Assembly: GCA_963693365.1 (NCBI GenBank)
Contig: CAVNZM010000012.1
Coordinates: 2,356,001-2,420,000, forward strand
DNA length: 64,000 nt
Direction of reading: 5' to 3'
Source of the DNA: Amoebidium appalachense
Taxonomy: Eukaryota > Ichthyosporea
Shown here: in pieces, positions 34,777-46,786 of the stretch
Numbering within the stretch: position 1 is the first letter of the stretch
Layout: each line of letters opens with the position of its first letter
Translations under genes and position numbers: made by a program
The notes under the pieces: model-generated
Seen by the model: the letters and a program-made list of their open reading frames with translations, nothing else
Databases searched by the model: none
Told to the model about the DNA's origin: nothing

Positions 34777-35180
34777 GAGATTGACAATGCATGCAATCTT
34801 GCCCTATCACCCAACGGGCCACAACCATATATTTGTTCGAGTGTGGCTAACGTCTATTTATCGAGCAGGAGTGGCCAGTATGCCCGGCTGCCCGAGCTAC
34901 CTTACACACCGGGCTCGGATGCTGCTGGTATTGTCAGAGCCGTGGGTGCAGGTAACCCCCCTCCCCCCCCCCCTCCCCCTCCCCCCCGCGCCTTCCCCCT
35001 CTCTACCCCATCCCGCCCTCCCGCCCTCCCGCCCTCCCGCCTGAACACATATTCAAGTGCATGCACCCACACAGACCCCCCCACACACACAGTGTCGCAC
35101 AAACACAGACACCCAACTTCACTCCACCCCTCCCTGTTTCCTCTTTCTACCCTGGCACAAGATGGGCCCCGGCTCTGATC

Positions 35181-35217
<37 letters not shown>

Positions 35218-35825
35218 CCCCCGCCCCAAAAAAAAAAAAAAAAAAAAAAAAAAAAGAATTCCTTGCCTGGGACCAAGCCATGCCCGGCCTTTTACCAACC
35301 AGTTACTTCCACCCAACTTCGATTCCGTACATCACCAATTCATATCAACAGCTACTACACCGGCATAACCTCTACAGTGTTTAAGAGAAGTGGCTAAGTT
35401 GATTCAAACCTGTTGCTGCAGGTGTGCTTTCGTGTGCCTGATTAAATTATAACCACCCATCCATATTGAAATATCACCACCCATCCATATTGATATATCA
35501 CCACTCATCCATACCGTATATCACCACCCACCAATACCTATGTATTACCACCCGTCAATACCGATATATCACCACCCATCTACACCGAATGTCATTAACC
35601 AGCTGTTTCCAATTTAACCACTCATCAACACCGAACAAATTCACCCATTCTCACCGGAACTTGCAACTTCACGTGCAGGGGTGAGCAAGGTTAAACCCGG
35701 AGATCGAGTGTACGTGTCAGGCACTCTGACTGGGGCCTATGCCACTGCTGCCCTTGCAAGGGTCGAACAGACATGGCACCTGCCCGAAAAGGTCTCCTTC
35801 GAACAGGGTGCAGGTGTGTACCCTA

Positions 35826-35900
<75 letters not shown>

Positions 35901-35913
35901 ACACACACACACC

Positions 35914-35995
<82 letters not shown>

Positions 35996-36306
35996 GCGAG
36001 CGAGAGAGAGAGAAAGAAAGAGAGTAAGAGACGATTATGGTTGTGGGCGATAAGAGGCGGGTAGGTGTGCGGGTGGATGGGCGGGTGGTGAGTTTGGAGG
36101 GGGTGGGGAAGGGGGCGGGGTGGGCTGATTGAAATCACGCATCATGTGTAATAATGGAGCTAACAGCCAATCCCGCCAGCCATCCCCATCCCCTATGCCA
36201 CGGCCTACCGTGCCCTCTTCCAGAGAGCACACACCAGACCGGGCTCAAAGGTTTTGATACATGGTGCTAGGTATATACCTCCCCCCCCCCCTTCCCCCCC
36301 TCTCTC

Positions 36307-36337
<31 letters not shown>

Positions 36338-36747
36338 AAAAAAAAAAACTTTTTTCGCGTCTAGTATCGCACTTTTTATAATACCAAATCCAGGTCATGC
36401 GATGTCTGGGCATCTGCCGTGTGTGTCAGGGGATGTTTGTGTGTTTGGGGGATGGGTGGGTGGGTGGATTTGGGGGGGAGAGGGGGTGGGTGGGTGGATT
36501 TGGGGGGGAGAGGGTTGAAGGAGACTGGCGTGCGTTTCGTGTTGTTCTTTTTTTGTGTATGTGTGTGGGGTTGGGGTTGGAGGGTGGGGGTGAGGGGAAG
36601 CGAGGGGGGGGGAGGGGGGGGGATGTTGCCCAGGGGATGGAGATGGGGAAGGTGGATTCTACTGACACTGACGGTGTGCTTTGCAGCGGGGGAGTCGGAG
36701 TAGCAGCAGTGCAGGTGGGTGGTGTGTGTGTGTGTGCGTGTGCGCGT

Positions 36748-36780
<33 letters not shown>

Positions 36781-37188
36781 TGTGTGTGTGTTGGGGGATG
36801 GGGTGCATATGGATGTGTATGTGTGGGTGATGAGGAGTGGGGGCAGGCGACAGAGGCGAGAGGACGAAATGGGGAGGGGAAGGATGGGTGGGTGGGTGGG
36901 TCTGTTTTTTTTTTTTTTTTTTTTTTTTTGGGGGGGGGGGGGGGGGGGAGAAGGGGGGGGGAGAGAGAGAGAGAGAGAGAGAGAGGGAGAAGGGGGGGAG
37001 GGGAGGGAGGGGGGAGAGGGGTAGAGAGAAAGACAAAAAGACAAAGCGAAAGCGGGAGAGAGACAGAGGAGGCTGGAGACAGCAATGCAGCTTAGTGGTC
37101 ATGTGCATCTCTGAGTGTTTGTGGTTAGAGAGGGACCGGGTCGGGGTGGTTGGATTGGGTGGATGGGGGTGGGGGTGGGGGGGTTGGG

Positions 37189-37249
<61 letters not shown>

Positions 37250-37318
37250 GGGGGGGGGGGGGGGGTGTTAACAGTTTGAAGTTCTCTTTTCGGTTTTTTG
37301 AGATCAAGGTGTGTATGT

Positions 37319-37350
<32 letters not shown>

Positions 37351-37724
37351 GGGGGGTGCGAAATGGGGAGATGGCTGTCTGGCTTGGGTGTGGGTGCAAG
37401 ATAATGTGTGGTTTTGTGCAGGGCACAAGGTTATGAATACTAGGTGGATGGTTGGGATGAGCGATGACAGCTTTGTGGGGGGAGGGGGGGAGGGCAGAGA
37501 AAGCATGTGTGTGTAATGTGTGAGGGGAGGTGGAGGGAGTGAAGGATGGAAGGAGAGAGAGGGGTTGGGGGAGAGAGAGAGGTGGGGCTTTAGTGGTAGT
37601 AGCGACGATAATGAGGGAAATTCAGATTCACATCTCTTTATCTTCGTCATTCGAGCATTTACTGTTCCTAGAATTCACAACGCTTCACCCAGTCCACTCG
37701 TGGCTCATTACCCCCCCCCCCCCC

Positions 37725-37759
<35 letters not shown>

Positions 37760-37942
37760 GTTTATCCACCCACCCCCAGCTTGCGCGTGCAGCGGGTGCG
37801 TTGGTGATTGGCAGTGCAGGCAGCCAGCAGGGGATGGATCTGATTTTGAGGGGAGGGGGCACACCATGCAGTCAACCACAAGGACCAGGGTTATACTAAG
37901 AAGGTGGGGGTGGGGGTGGAAGTTTAGTCTGTGTGTGGAGGT

Positions 37943-37973
<31 letters not shown>

Positions 37974-38033
37974 AGGGGGAGAAAGGGGAGGGAGGGGGGA
38001 TTGGTGGTGGTGGTGGTGGTGTGTGTGTGCCGC

Positions 38034-38106
<73 letters not shown>

Positions 38107-38162
38107 GGAGGGAGGGAGGGGGGATGGGGTGGGTGTATGGTGGTGGTGGCGGTGGTGGTGGC

Positions 38163-38219
<57 letters not shown>

Positions 38220-38632
38220 ATTGCATGTGTGTGTGGTGGGGGGAGGGGATGGGGGGCGGAGGAAGAATTGGGGTTGGGGGGAAGGGGAAGGGGGGGAGGG
38301 GGAGGGGGGGAACAAGGGGGGTGAAGTGTGTGTCAGTGTGGGAGGGAAGGAGGGAGGGGCTATGGAAGGGTTTGATGAGGAATAGGTAAGTAAAGAAGAT
38401 AAAGAAACTTTGGAGACATAGACAAGAAGATATGTGGTCTGGTAGTAATTGAAAAGTGATTTGTGGCCAGCGAGAAATGGGCAAAATGCGCAATCAAAAA
38501 AACGGACCTTAATCAGATGGGCAAGGAAAGGTGGCTAACAAACATGATTCTCTTGGAGTAGTAGGGGTGTGTGTGTGTGGGTCGGTGCAGGTGCGGTTGT
38601 TTGCGTATGTGTGTGCGCGTGCGTGCATGCGC

Positions 38633-38672
<40 letters not shown>

Positions 38673-39335
38673 GTGTGTGTGGTGTGCACGTGTGTGTGTT
38701 TGTGTGTGTGTTCCACGTTTCTGTGTCTGTGTGGGGTACGTGTGTAGCTGTGTGGGTATGATTCCGTTAGTTGGTGATTTGAGCCTAGAGCCTAATCAGG
38801 GGGGGGGGGGGGGGGTTCAATAGATTATGGAGCTGGCACCGGGGGGGGCTTGATGTGATCATTGAGATGCTGGCCAACGTCAATCTCGGCAACGACCTGC
38901 CCATGCTGGCACCAGAGGGGGTGTGTACAGTTTCCCTGTGTCAGACTCGTTATCTGTGTAAATGTGCATGATTGCACACCCCCAGTCTGGCTGATTTTTC
39001 TACGTGTGTCGATTGAACTCTCAGTTGTAGCATAATATGCTTGTGGTAATTTGCAGCTGTTTTGCCAGTTGGTGTTTTTCCTCGTTGGTTTGGTTTTTCC
39101 TCATGGCGACAACGTATATCCCACGCCCATTTAACACGGTATATCCCATGCCCATATAAGCTGGTATACCCAACACTCTGTCACAAGGATAATCCCACAT
39201 TATGTAACAATATGCCACACTCTTTTGACAAGGTATATTCCACACTCCTGTCACAAGATATATATCTCACAGTCTTTTAGCAAGATATACCCCATACTCT
39301 AACAAGTTATAACCCCTTTGCGTCTCCCCCTCCCC

Positions 39336-39367
<32 letters not shown>

Positions 39368-39631
39368 TTCCCCTTGCCCATCCTCCACCCCCGATCCCTC
39401 CTTCTTTCTTCTTCTCTTGCCAGGTTCCCCTCGATATCTAACACATGTATGCAGTGTGTGGCAGTTGTGGGGTCACGAGGCACAGTGGAGATCAACCCAA
39501 GAGACACGATGATGCGCGAGGCCAGCATTCTGGGTGTCATCTTGGGTACACATACCCCTCTCCCTTCCCCCCTCTTCCCTCGCAAACACACACACACACA
39601 CCTACGCGAACACGCACGTGCGTGCACACAC

Positions 39632-39691
<60 letters not shown>

Positions 39692-39763
39692 CTCCGGAGC
39701 GCCCACCTTGCTTCCTCGTTTTTGGCTGAGCGATTTCGTCTGAAATGTCACCACACGTGTATA

Positions 39764-39794
<31 letters not shown>

Positions 39795-39874
39795 TTCCCC
39801 ACGGGCGCTTTCCCCCTCTTGCCCCCTTTTACCCCCCTCCCATTTTCGCCTCACTTTCCCGTTTTTAGCCCCCC

Positions 39875-39910
<36 letters not shown>

Positions 39911-40198
39911 CCCCCAACCAAAAAAAAAAAAAAAAAGAAAGAAAGAAAGAAAAGAAAAGAAAAAAAGAAAGAAAAAAAGGAAAGAAAGCACGTGGAACTA
40001 AACTTGTGTTCTACAGCACGCGCCACACAAGCGGACCTCGAAGCCATCCACTCAGCCGTTCACAAGGGGCTAGAGGACGGCAGTCTTAGACCTATGGTGG
40101 GGAGGGTCTACAATCTGAATCAGGCAGCTGAGGCGCACAAACAGGTCATATCACAGAGTGGCGGGGCTGTGGGTAAGATTGTGCTGAAGGTTGAGTGA
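33145..40198 (+). CDS. CRYZ: Zeta-crystallin / NADPH:quinone oxidoreductase (two homopolymer frame breaks)
   Basis: Zinc-free medium-chain reductase that reduces quinones by one electron with NADPH; soluble. Exons: 33145..33240, 33884..33936, 34869..34951, 35679..35813, 36180..36270, 36687..36714, 37780..37903, 38824..38920, 39455..39545, 40017..40198 (TGA). About 325 residues, near the usual 329. Motifs: [50 protein letters not shown], the nucleotide-binding HGASGGVG split across exons 5-6, [39 protein letters not shown] and the C-terminal [13 protein letters not shown]. Exons 7 and 8 each read correctly only if one G is removed (runs at 37855-37859 and 38841-38848). Phases then fit throughout, so sequence error is more likely than decay. 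A non-coding first exon probably precedes the acceptor at 33141. Confidence 0.93.
34446..34680 (+). repeat. Structured dispersed repeat, copy A (in CRYZ intron 2)
   Basis: Shares with 54451-54712 a long near-identical segment including CCCAAGTTCAGTTGATGCTG, GGGGTCGAAAC and GAGGATGGGCTCTGCTTATG, ending in CCGCATTCAAA plus poly-C. It lacks the 5' hairpin found in copies B-D; poly-C lies there instead. One stem mismatch is seen (ACACAGAC against GTCTGAGT). Confidence 0.85.
35447..35602. repeat. Degenerate ~27-base minisatellite in a CRYZ intron
   Basis: About six units of the type ATATCACCACCCATCCATATTG with drift between units, just before the 35679 exon. Confidence 0.75.
35859..36014. repeat. 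Poly-C then CA then GA microsatellites
   Basis: Poly-C from about 35828, a CA run, then a GA run of about 45 units ending in GAGC units, all within a CRYZ intron. Confidence 0.9.
38039..38218. repeat. Two TG microsatellites
   Basis: TG runs at about 38039-38104 and 38165-38218, separated by G-rich sequence with GGT units, in CRYZ intron 7. Confidence 0.9.
39110..39312. repeat. Degenerate ~35-base repeats in a CRYZ intron
   Basis: Irregular units of the type AAGGTATATCCCACACTCTT repeat about six times, much diverged, in the intron before the 39455 exon. Confidence 0.55.
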
Positions 40199-40371
40199 AA
40201 GGGGTGGAAATGGGTGGGTTTGGGTGGGTGTTGGGTGGGTTGGGGTTGGGTGAGTGTAGGGAGAGCCCGGGATGGGGTGTGTGTGTGTGTGTGTGTGTGT
40301 AAGTTGGTGAGTAGCGTCTTAAATTATTTAATTATTTCAAGATTTACATCCGCTTTATTCTGGGGGGAGGT

Positions 40372-40407
<36 letters not shown>

Positions 40408-40801
40408 TGGTCACACACATGCATGATAATATTGGTGTAATAGGGTTATTTATCACAGCAAAAGTGAACGTATATCCGTGTATATGATTTGCATGTACAG
40501 AGGAATTATTAGCCGACCCGGGGCATGTGCGTTGTTTGCTAACATACGGACATAAATATGATGTATTACTGCGACATGAGCATAGATTGCCAAGCACAAG
40601 GCAGCCAAGATCATCCCATTAGGTTCACATTTTCTTGTTATCTATATTGGTTAATTATGTAATGACGGCTGGTGAATATTGATGATGTCAATCTTGATTC
40701 ATGTTGTTGGTCATCTCTCTTTTCTTTCTGAAATCGTGCAATACAATGACCTTTCCATCTCAAGCTATTTCTAGAGAGCAGTGCTATTTTAAACTTGTCT
40801 C

Positions 40802-40807
40802 AATAAA
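40802..40807 (+). terminator. Candidate poly(A) signal of CRYZ
   Basis: AATAAA about 600 bases after the CRYZ stop, followed by T-rich sequence. Distance is long, so the assignment is tentative. Confidence 0.35.
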
Positions 40808-41575
40808 CTTTTTAATCCGAACACTTGCAGCTTTTTTTTTTTTTTTTTTTTTTGCCCTCCTTCTTTTTTCCCCGACCACATGCATCCAACATCTTTGCAG
40901 CTCCTGCACCACGTCTGACTGATTGTTTGAGTATGGTTGTAATGAAGTAAGCACTATGTGCGTGGGGGCATATTTGGAAAACCCCCGCACGTGCCATGGC
41001 TATATAGTCCGCGGCCGGGCCAGATTTGAGCTATGATAACAGGATTTCTTTTTTCTTTTTTCCCGGCAAATGATTTCATCCAATGTCGGGGTACACGATG
41101 GACACGAGATGGTCACTTAGACAGCTTTACTGGATATATATATATCCAACGAGATATGCCAATAACGAAAATTCCACCGTAGCTAGTACTTCCAAAACTT
41201 ATGCATATGCTCAGCTACGAACCTTGGAGCATTTATCACTGACGGCAACCAGTGCAGCTTCGACTCAACAGCATTCATCACGATCACTGCTCTCGCTCTC
41301 CACACGATGTCATGTGAGATAGTCATAAGAAGGGGTTCCCGAATGCCTGCCGGCTGGAAACACCTCAATATAGCTCTTGCCTCCCCTTCCCCCCCCCTCT
41401 GTTCTCCCCCTCCCCCATCACCACCACCACCACCCACACACGCACACACACAACACCCACACACGCACACACACAACACCATGGCCCACACGGATACGCA
41501 CAGCACCACGTACCACCACCATACGCAATCACACTCGGCTCTGTTTTCTTCCTGAACGTTCGGGCACCAAACAAA

Positions 41576-41992
41576 TGTTGGAAGTAGAGTCCGCTGTGAC
41601 TAGGGTCGTCGTGGCGCGCTTGGGCGCTGACCCGTTTTTTACTGCTTTCAGTGTGTTAACTCCATGACTGAACTCCATGACTGAACTCCATGACTGAACT
41701 CCATGACTGAACTCCATGTCTGCACCTGGCAGAGACGTGGCTTATATACCCGTGGGGCAGCAGTCTGGAATGTAATCCGGATGCCAGGTGCTAATCGGAT
41801 TGGTTACTTTCATTTAGAGATCTCTGGGACCAGTGAACCAATCGTTTGCAGTCAAAACACAATTGGCAACATTCCTCAACTATGCAGATGTGCATGTGGT
41901 GATCGAGTGTCAGCGTGTGTCTGTGTACACGGAACCAATTGTAAAGCTAACATACACATATTGTGGAGTGAGCGTAAGTCTGCACTCCAACA
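41576..41992 (-). repeat. 3' LTR of the miniature element
   Basis: 417 bases, with four 13-base units of the type ACTCCATGACTGA. CCCCTACCC just inside (41993-42001) reads GGGTAGGGG on the minus strand, a possible polypurine tract. Confidence 0.85.
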
Positions 41993-42280
41993 CCCCTACC
42001 CAATTGGAGAAGTGTACACACCACTAGAGAAGAGAGAGTGAGTGTGGCTACTTGCAGGGTAGACCGGGGTGTGCATTCCACTGTGGTGCTTGCCCCGCCA
42101 ATGAAGTGGAATACTTGACGTTGATGTCGCAGGCTGCTGCGGATGGAGTTTGTGGAAGCGAAAGTCTCTACTTCACGGAAATACGCTCGCGGGTGTAGGG
42201 TACAGCCTAGAAGTCGGTTTCTGGGCTCCTCCGTTCAAGGCGTCGTAGGGGACGTGAAGTTAGAGGCCGCGGTGTCGTGT

Positions 42281-42295
42281 CTGGGCCCATAACCC
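42281..42295 (-). other. Primer-binding site matching the initiator tRNA-Met anticodon arm
   Basis: The + strand reads CTGGGCCCATAACCC directly beside the LTR edge at 42296. This is the conserved anticodon stem-loop of eukaryotic initiator tRNA-Met (CAT anticodon inside), so the minus strand could pair with it. Copia-type elements use such an internal half-tRNA primer. Confidence 0.8.
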
Positions 42296-42725
42296 TGTTG
42301 GAAGTAGAGTCCGCTGTGACTAGGGTCGTCGTGGCGCGCTTGGGCGCTGACCCGTTTTTTACTGCTTTCAGTGTGTTAACTCCATGACTGAACTCCATGA
42401 CTGAACTCCATGACTGAACTCCATGACTGAACTCCATGACTGAACTCCATGTCTGCACCTGGCAGAGACGTGGCTTATATACCCGTGGGGCAGCAGTCTG
42501 GAATGTAATCCGGATGCCAGGTGCTAATCGGATTGGTTACTTTCATTTAGAGATCTCTGGGACCAGTGAACCAATCGTTTGCAGTCAAAACACAATTGGC
42601 AACATTCCTCAACTATGCAGATGTGCATGTGGTGATCGAGTGTCAGCGTGTGTCTGTGTACACGGAACCAATTGTAAAGCTAACATACACATATTGTGGA
42701 GTGAGCGTAAGTCTGCACTCCAACA
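42296..42725 (-). repeat. 5' LTR of the miniature element
   Basis: 430 bases, with five 13-base ACTCCATGACTGA units, one more than the other LTR; otherwise the same sequence. The TATA-like site on the minus strand is at 42481-42474. Confidence 0.85.
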
Positions 42726-42728
42726 CAT

Positions 42729-42946
42729 ATCCGGATGCCAGGTGCTAATCGGATTGGTTACTTTCATTTAGAGATCTCTGGGACCAGTGAACCAATCGTT
42801 TGCAGTCAAAACACAATTGGCAACATTCCTCAACTATGCAGATGTGCATGTGGTGATCGAGTGTCAGCGTGTGTCTGTGTACACGGAACCAATTGTAAAG
42901 CTAACATACACATATTGTGGAGTGAGCGTAAGTCTGCACTCCAACA
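42729..42946 (-). repeat. Partial third LTR copy
   Basis: 218 bases identical to the part of the LTR from ATCCGGATGCC to TCCAACA, placed three bases beyond the full 5' LTR. The right-hand target duplication follows this copy, so it belongs to the inserted unit. Confidence 0.85.
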
Positions 42947-43051
42947 ACAAATACAGTGCAGGAATGCAAAAATACTGGTCATAAAACATCTTTCCGTGAA
43001 AACCATTTGATATATACCAACCATGTCCACAAACAAGACGGGCCACCTCAT

Positions 43052-43085
<34 letters not shown>

Positions 43086-43251
43086 AGGCGCAGGATCCAG
43101 CCCTGACCTCTTGCTATCCTTCTATATGGTTCAACCTACGTTACTAATAAACAAGTACACCAAAATCTCTCCAATGATCTAAACCCTAACACACTGCAGA
43201 ATAGCAGCTGGTCGTTATTTTTAGTATTATCTAGTAGAGGCCGTGCTAATA

Positions 43252-43716
43252 TTAATCGTCGTCCTCCATACGTTTGGCCTTAGCCCTGTGGCCCTCTGGG
43301 CCGTGATCCGTATGGGGCCTCTTGGTGCCCTGCTGCTCCTTCTTGGCGGTGGGCTGCAGGCTGGTTGCACCAATCAGGGCATAGACGGTACCACTTGCAC
43401 ACACACCAAAGAAATCGTCTTTCCCGGGTACCTGCACACAGTTGTTTACAGGGTAAGCAGTTGCGCATTTTGGCGGAGTAGTGTAAGGGGCATGTGTGGG
43501 TGTATGGCAGTGGCGATGGGAAAAAAAAAATGGGGGCTCTTGGGGTCGCCTTTTTGTGGTTTCATGCGAGTGACCGAGAGAGGGAGGGAGGGAGGGAGGG
43601 AGAGGGAGAAAGGGTATGTGTGTGTGTGTGTGGGTGTGGGTGTGGGTGTGCGTGGGTGGGTGTGCGTGTGTGTGTTGTTTGCGTGTTTTTTCTTTCTTTC
43701 TTTCTTTTTTTTTTTT

Positions 43717-43747
<31 letters not shown>

Positions 43748-44940
43748 GGGGGGTAAATGCATCTTCTACCTGAGCCATGCCAATCCATCTTCCATCAGCA
43801 CGAAAGTTGCTACTGTCCAGCCTGCTCGTCTTCTCATACTTCACCGACCACGACCCACACCCAAACTCCCCATCCACCTTTGCAGCCGCAAAACACACAT
43901 CTCCGGGCCATTCCGCCCCGCCCCGAAAAAAACACGTGCGCCACATCGAACTTTAATGCACCCTTCCACGCACCCAAAGTGCTCCATTTTTTTCCGTCGT
44001 AAACGTAAACAATGCGGTCACTGCCTGCAACAGCAACTCTATTATTAGCAACAGCGGAGGCCAAAAGGGACCCTGCACATGGCATAACACGTGCTACACA
44101 CCCGGCTTTTTCCTGCATTTGTGAATCCCAAACACTCAGTTGGTTCCCCTCCGTAGCGACGACCAATGGCGGGAGCTCCGGGTCATGTGACATGAAATGG
44201 AGCGACGTGATTGGATGGACAGTATGGAATGTTCTCGTGCAGGTTTCGCCGTCGTATAGGTTTATACATTGCCGAAACTGCATGGCTGTAGCCGTAACAT
44301 TTTCCTGTGTGGGCGATAGTGCAACACCCGCCCAACCGGGTTCACCTATTGGTGATGGTGGTGGAGTGAGGTGGATAGTTTTATGTTTGCCGTCTAGAGT
44401 ACTGACTATTGCGTAGCCGGATCCATCAATCGTGGCTACACGCTGGGTGCTTGCGTGGTATGCAACACTCACAATCGGCTTTCTGTGTGAGTTAAATGCA
44501 TAGGTTAGCACGTGGTGCTCATCTGACGAGCATAAACTCTGGTGGTAGCAACGTCTGTGTACCCTTTGCACCGACCTTCTCTCTATGGAGCTCGAACTTC
44601 GCAGCCCGCAATGTGACAATCAAAAAAAGTCCAATAGCATGACAATCTGTCCCCCCTCACCCCCCAAGAAACCACCACAGAAAAAAGAGAGAAAAAAAAA
44701 GGGAAAAAAACAAAAAAAAACCACAACCATGTACACCAACACCCAACCAGTCCGTAACATGTTGGTCCCTCCGATTCTCTCCATCTTCCCGACCATCGCC
44801 CCTCTGGAACAAAACTAACTCGTTGATATGGCCCCAAAAAACTGCACGTACCTTCCCCCCCAAAAACACACACACACACACACCACCACCACCACCACCT
44901 CCAACCCCCCCCCCCCCCCCTGCCCCACCACTAGCACCAT

Positions 44941-44976
<36 letters not shown>

Positions 44977-45158
44977 CTTGGCTCCTCCTCCAAATCTTCT
45001 TCCCCCCTCCTCCTCCCCCTCCCCACGCGAGAGACAGAGTAAGACACAGATCGAGAGAGAGGGGAGAGGGGGGGAGAGGGGGGGGAGAAGGGGGGAGGGA
45101 GGGAGGGAGGGAGGGAGGGAGGGAGGGAGGGAGGGAGGGAGGGAGGGAGGGAGGGAGG

Positions 45159-45193
<35 letters not shown>

Positions 45194-45218
45194 GGGGGGG
45201 GGGGAGGGGGGGGGGGGG

Positions 45219-45297
<79 letters not shown>

Positions 45298-46786
45298 TAG
45301 AAATTCGTCATGCAAGCAGCATAATTAGGCACCCAGCCACCAGCCATGCTGCACCACCCAACCACACACACATAGGAGCACACAACACACACACACCTGT
45401 GTGTGCCGTGACCTTCGACCTTCTCACACCTGAGGTCTTCGAAAGTGTTTGCAAAGGCAGTGCCTTTGTCTGGGTCATAACTGCTGGCGTTGCTGGCCAG
45501 TCTGTAGGTAGATCAGGTCAGCATAGTCTACAACAATTTTATTTTCTCTCCTTTTCTTATACTTTCATCTCCTTTTCTTTCTTCCTTGTCTTTTCTTACT
45601 TTCTTTACATATATAGATATTTGGGGGGGGGGGGGGGGGGGACCCAGGCAGGGCACTAGGTCGAAGGTAGCAGAGATGGGGAGGCACGGGGATAAAGGGG
45701 AAGGAGGGGCATGAGATATCTTGGTCTTGTTGAACGTGGGTTGACCCGTATGAGGGGTCTTAAAAGAAACCGGTGGCAGGAAGGGCAGGAAAAAAAAAGG
45801 AAAGCACGTTCAACTAAGGCAAAGCCCAAGGGTATTTGGTCTAAGAAAAAGGAACATATGACGCCCGGGGGGGAGGGGGGGGGGGGGGGGCGCTAGGAAG
45901 TGGGGGGAAGAAGAAAGAGGGAGAGGGGGGGGGGACGCAAGAAGAGAGGGAGGTAAGGTGGAGGGAGGGAGGGAGGGAGAAGGTTGCAGGGGCAGGGTAG
46001 AGAGGTCGGGGGAGGCAGAAAGGGAGGGAGGGAACGAGAGAGGGAGGGAGAGAGGGGGACCGAGCGCGGGAGGGCAACCAGGCGAGCGAAAGAGAAGGGC
46101 CCAAAAGAAGTGATAAAACAGAGAGCGCAAGACAGAGAGAGTGCTGAAGGAGAGATATTGAAGAGAGAGGTCGAGGGGAAGAGAGCAGAGTGAGGGGTTA
46201 AAAGGGAGGCGAGTTTGCGATAAAGGGGGGGTTGGGGGTGGGGGGGGAGGCGGAGTGGGTGGGAGGAGGGAGCGGGGAAGAGGGAGGGAGTGAGGAAGGG
46301 AGGGGGGGGGGGGGGGGGGGGAGGGGGGGGGGGAGGGGGGGGGGGGGGGGGATGCAGGTACATCACACAGAACACAAAACCAGGCAGCATCAGGCTAAAT
46401 ACGCAAACTTAGTAAGTTTTTTATTTTTTAATGATCTTTCCCCCACCATGTTCAGCGCACAGTCGGCACCCTCCTACAATACATACCCCATAACCCCCCC
46501 CCCCCCCCCCCCCCCCCAAACACACACGCACACAAACGCCAAAAAAAAAAAAAAAAGAAAGAAAGAAAGAAAAAAAGACACGTGTATTCAGTTTCCCCAA
46601 AACCTACCTTACGGTCATCCGCATGAGTGCACCACCCACAGCCACCAGTGCCGTGGTGCTGTCGACGGCAGCAATTATGGTTCCGATGGGGTTCCCAGCG
46701 GACAAACTACAGTTTACGCCACTTGCGTCCAGGGCAGCTCTGAGGTTGCCCCGATGCACGAACAGAGAGCTCTCTTTCTCCATCAT
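43252..46786 (-). CDS. WD40-repeat protein, family not assigned (one homopolymer frame break)
   Basis: Exons in gene order: 46786..46608, 45501..45430, 44596..43770, 43431..43252 (stop TAA or equivalent directly after EDDD). Phases agree once one A is removed from the seven-A run at 43926-43932 (T run in the transcript), giving about 418 residues. WD40-like strands include TTALVAVGGALMRMTV, KPIVSVAYHASTQRVATIDGSG, ITSLHFMSH with LVVATEGNQLSVWDSQ, NNRVAVAGSDRIVYVYDGKKW and FGVCASGTVYALIG. The C-terminal tail is basic then acidic (KRPHTDHG, RAKAKRMEDDD), suggesting a nuclear protein. No known WD40 subfamily was recognised with confidence. It is head-to-head with NUP210 (632 bases between start codons). 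Confidence 0.8.
45160..45294. repeat. GGGA and GA repeats
   Basis: GGGA units (from about 45093), GA runs, a poly-G block and a final GA run of about 35 units, in the WD40 gene intron 2. Confidence 0.9.

Larger units (their letters stand above)
41576..42946 (-). mobile_element. Copia-like miniature LTR retroelement (TRIM type) with an extra partial LTR
   Basis: Reading on the minus strand: partial LTR (42946..42729), 5' LTR (42725..42296), primer site (42295..42281), short non-coding interior, 3' LTR (41992..41576). The LTRs begin TGTTGGA and end TCCAACA in inverted form. The whole is flanked by the five-base duplication ACAAA (41571-41575 and 42947-42951). The interior is about 300 bases, far too short for gag-pol, hence a non-autonomous element. 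Both full LTRs carry TATATAAG on the minus strand. The LTR copies are identical as read except for one 13-base unit, which indicates recent insertion. It sits between the convergent ends of CRYZ and the WD40 gene. Confidence 0.88.

Noticed and set aside
42436-42771. Repeated short frames in the LTR copies
   Set aside because: They are LTR sequence read by chance; both LTRs give the same frame because they are duplicates.
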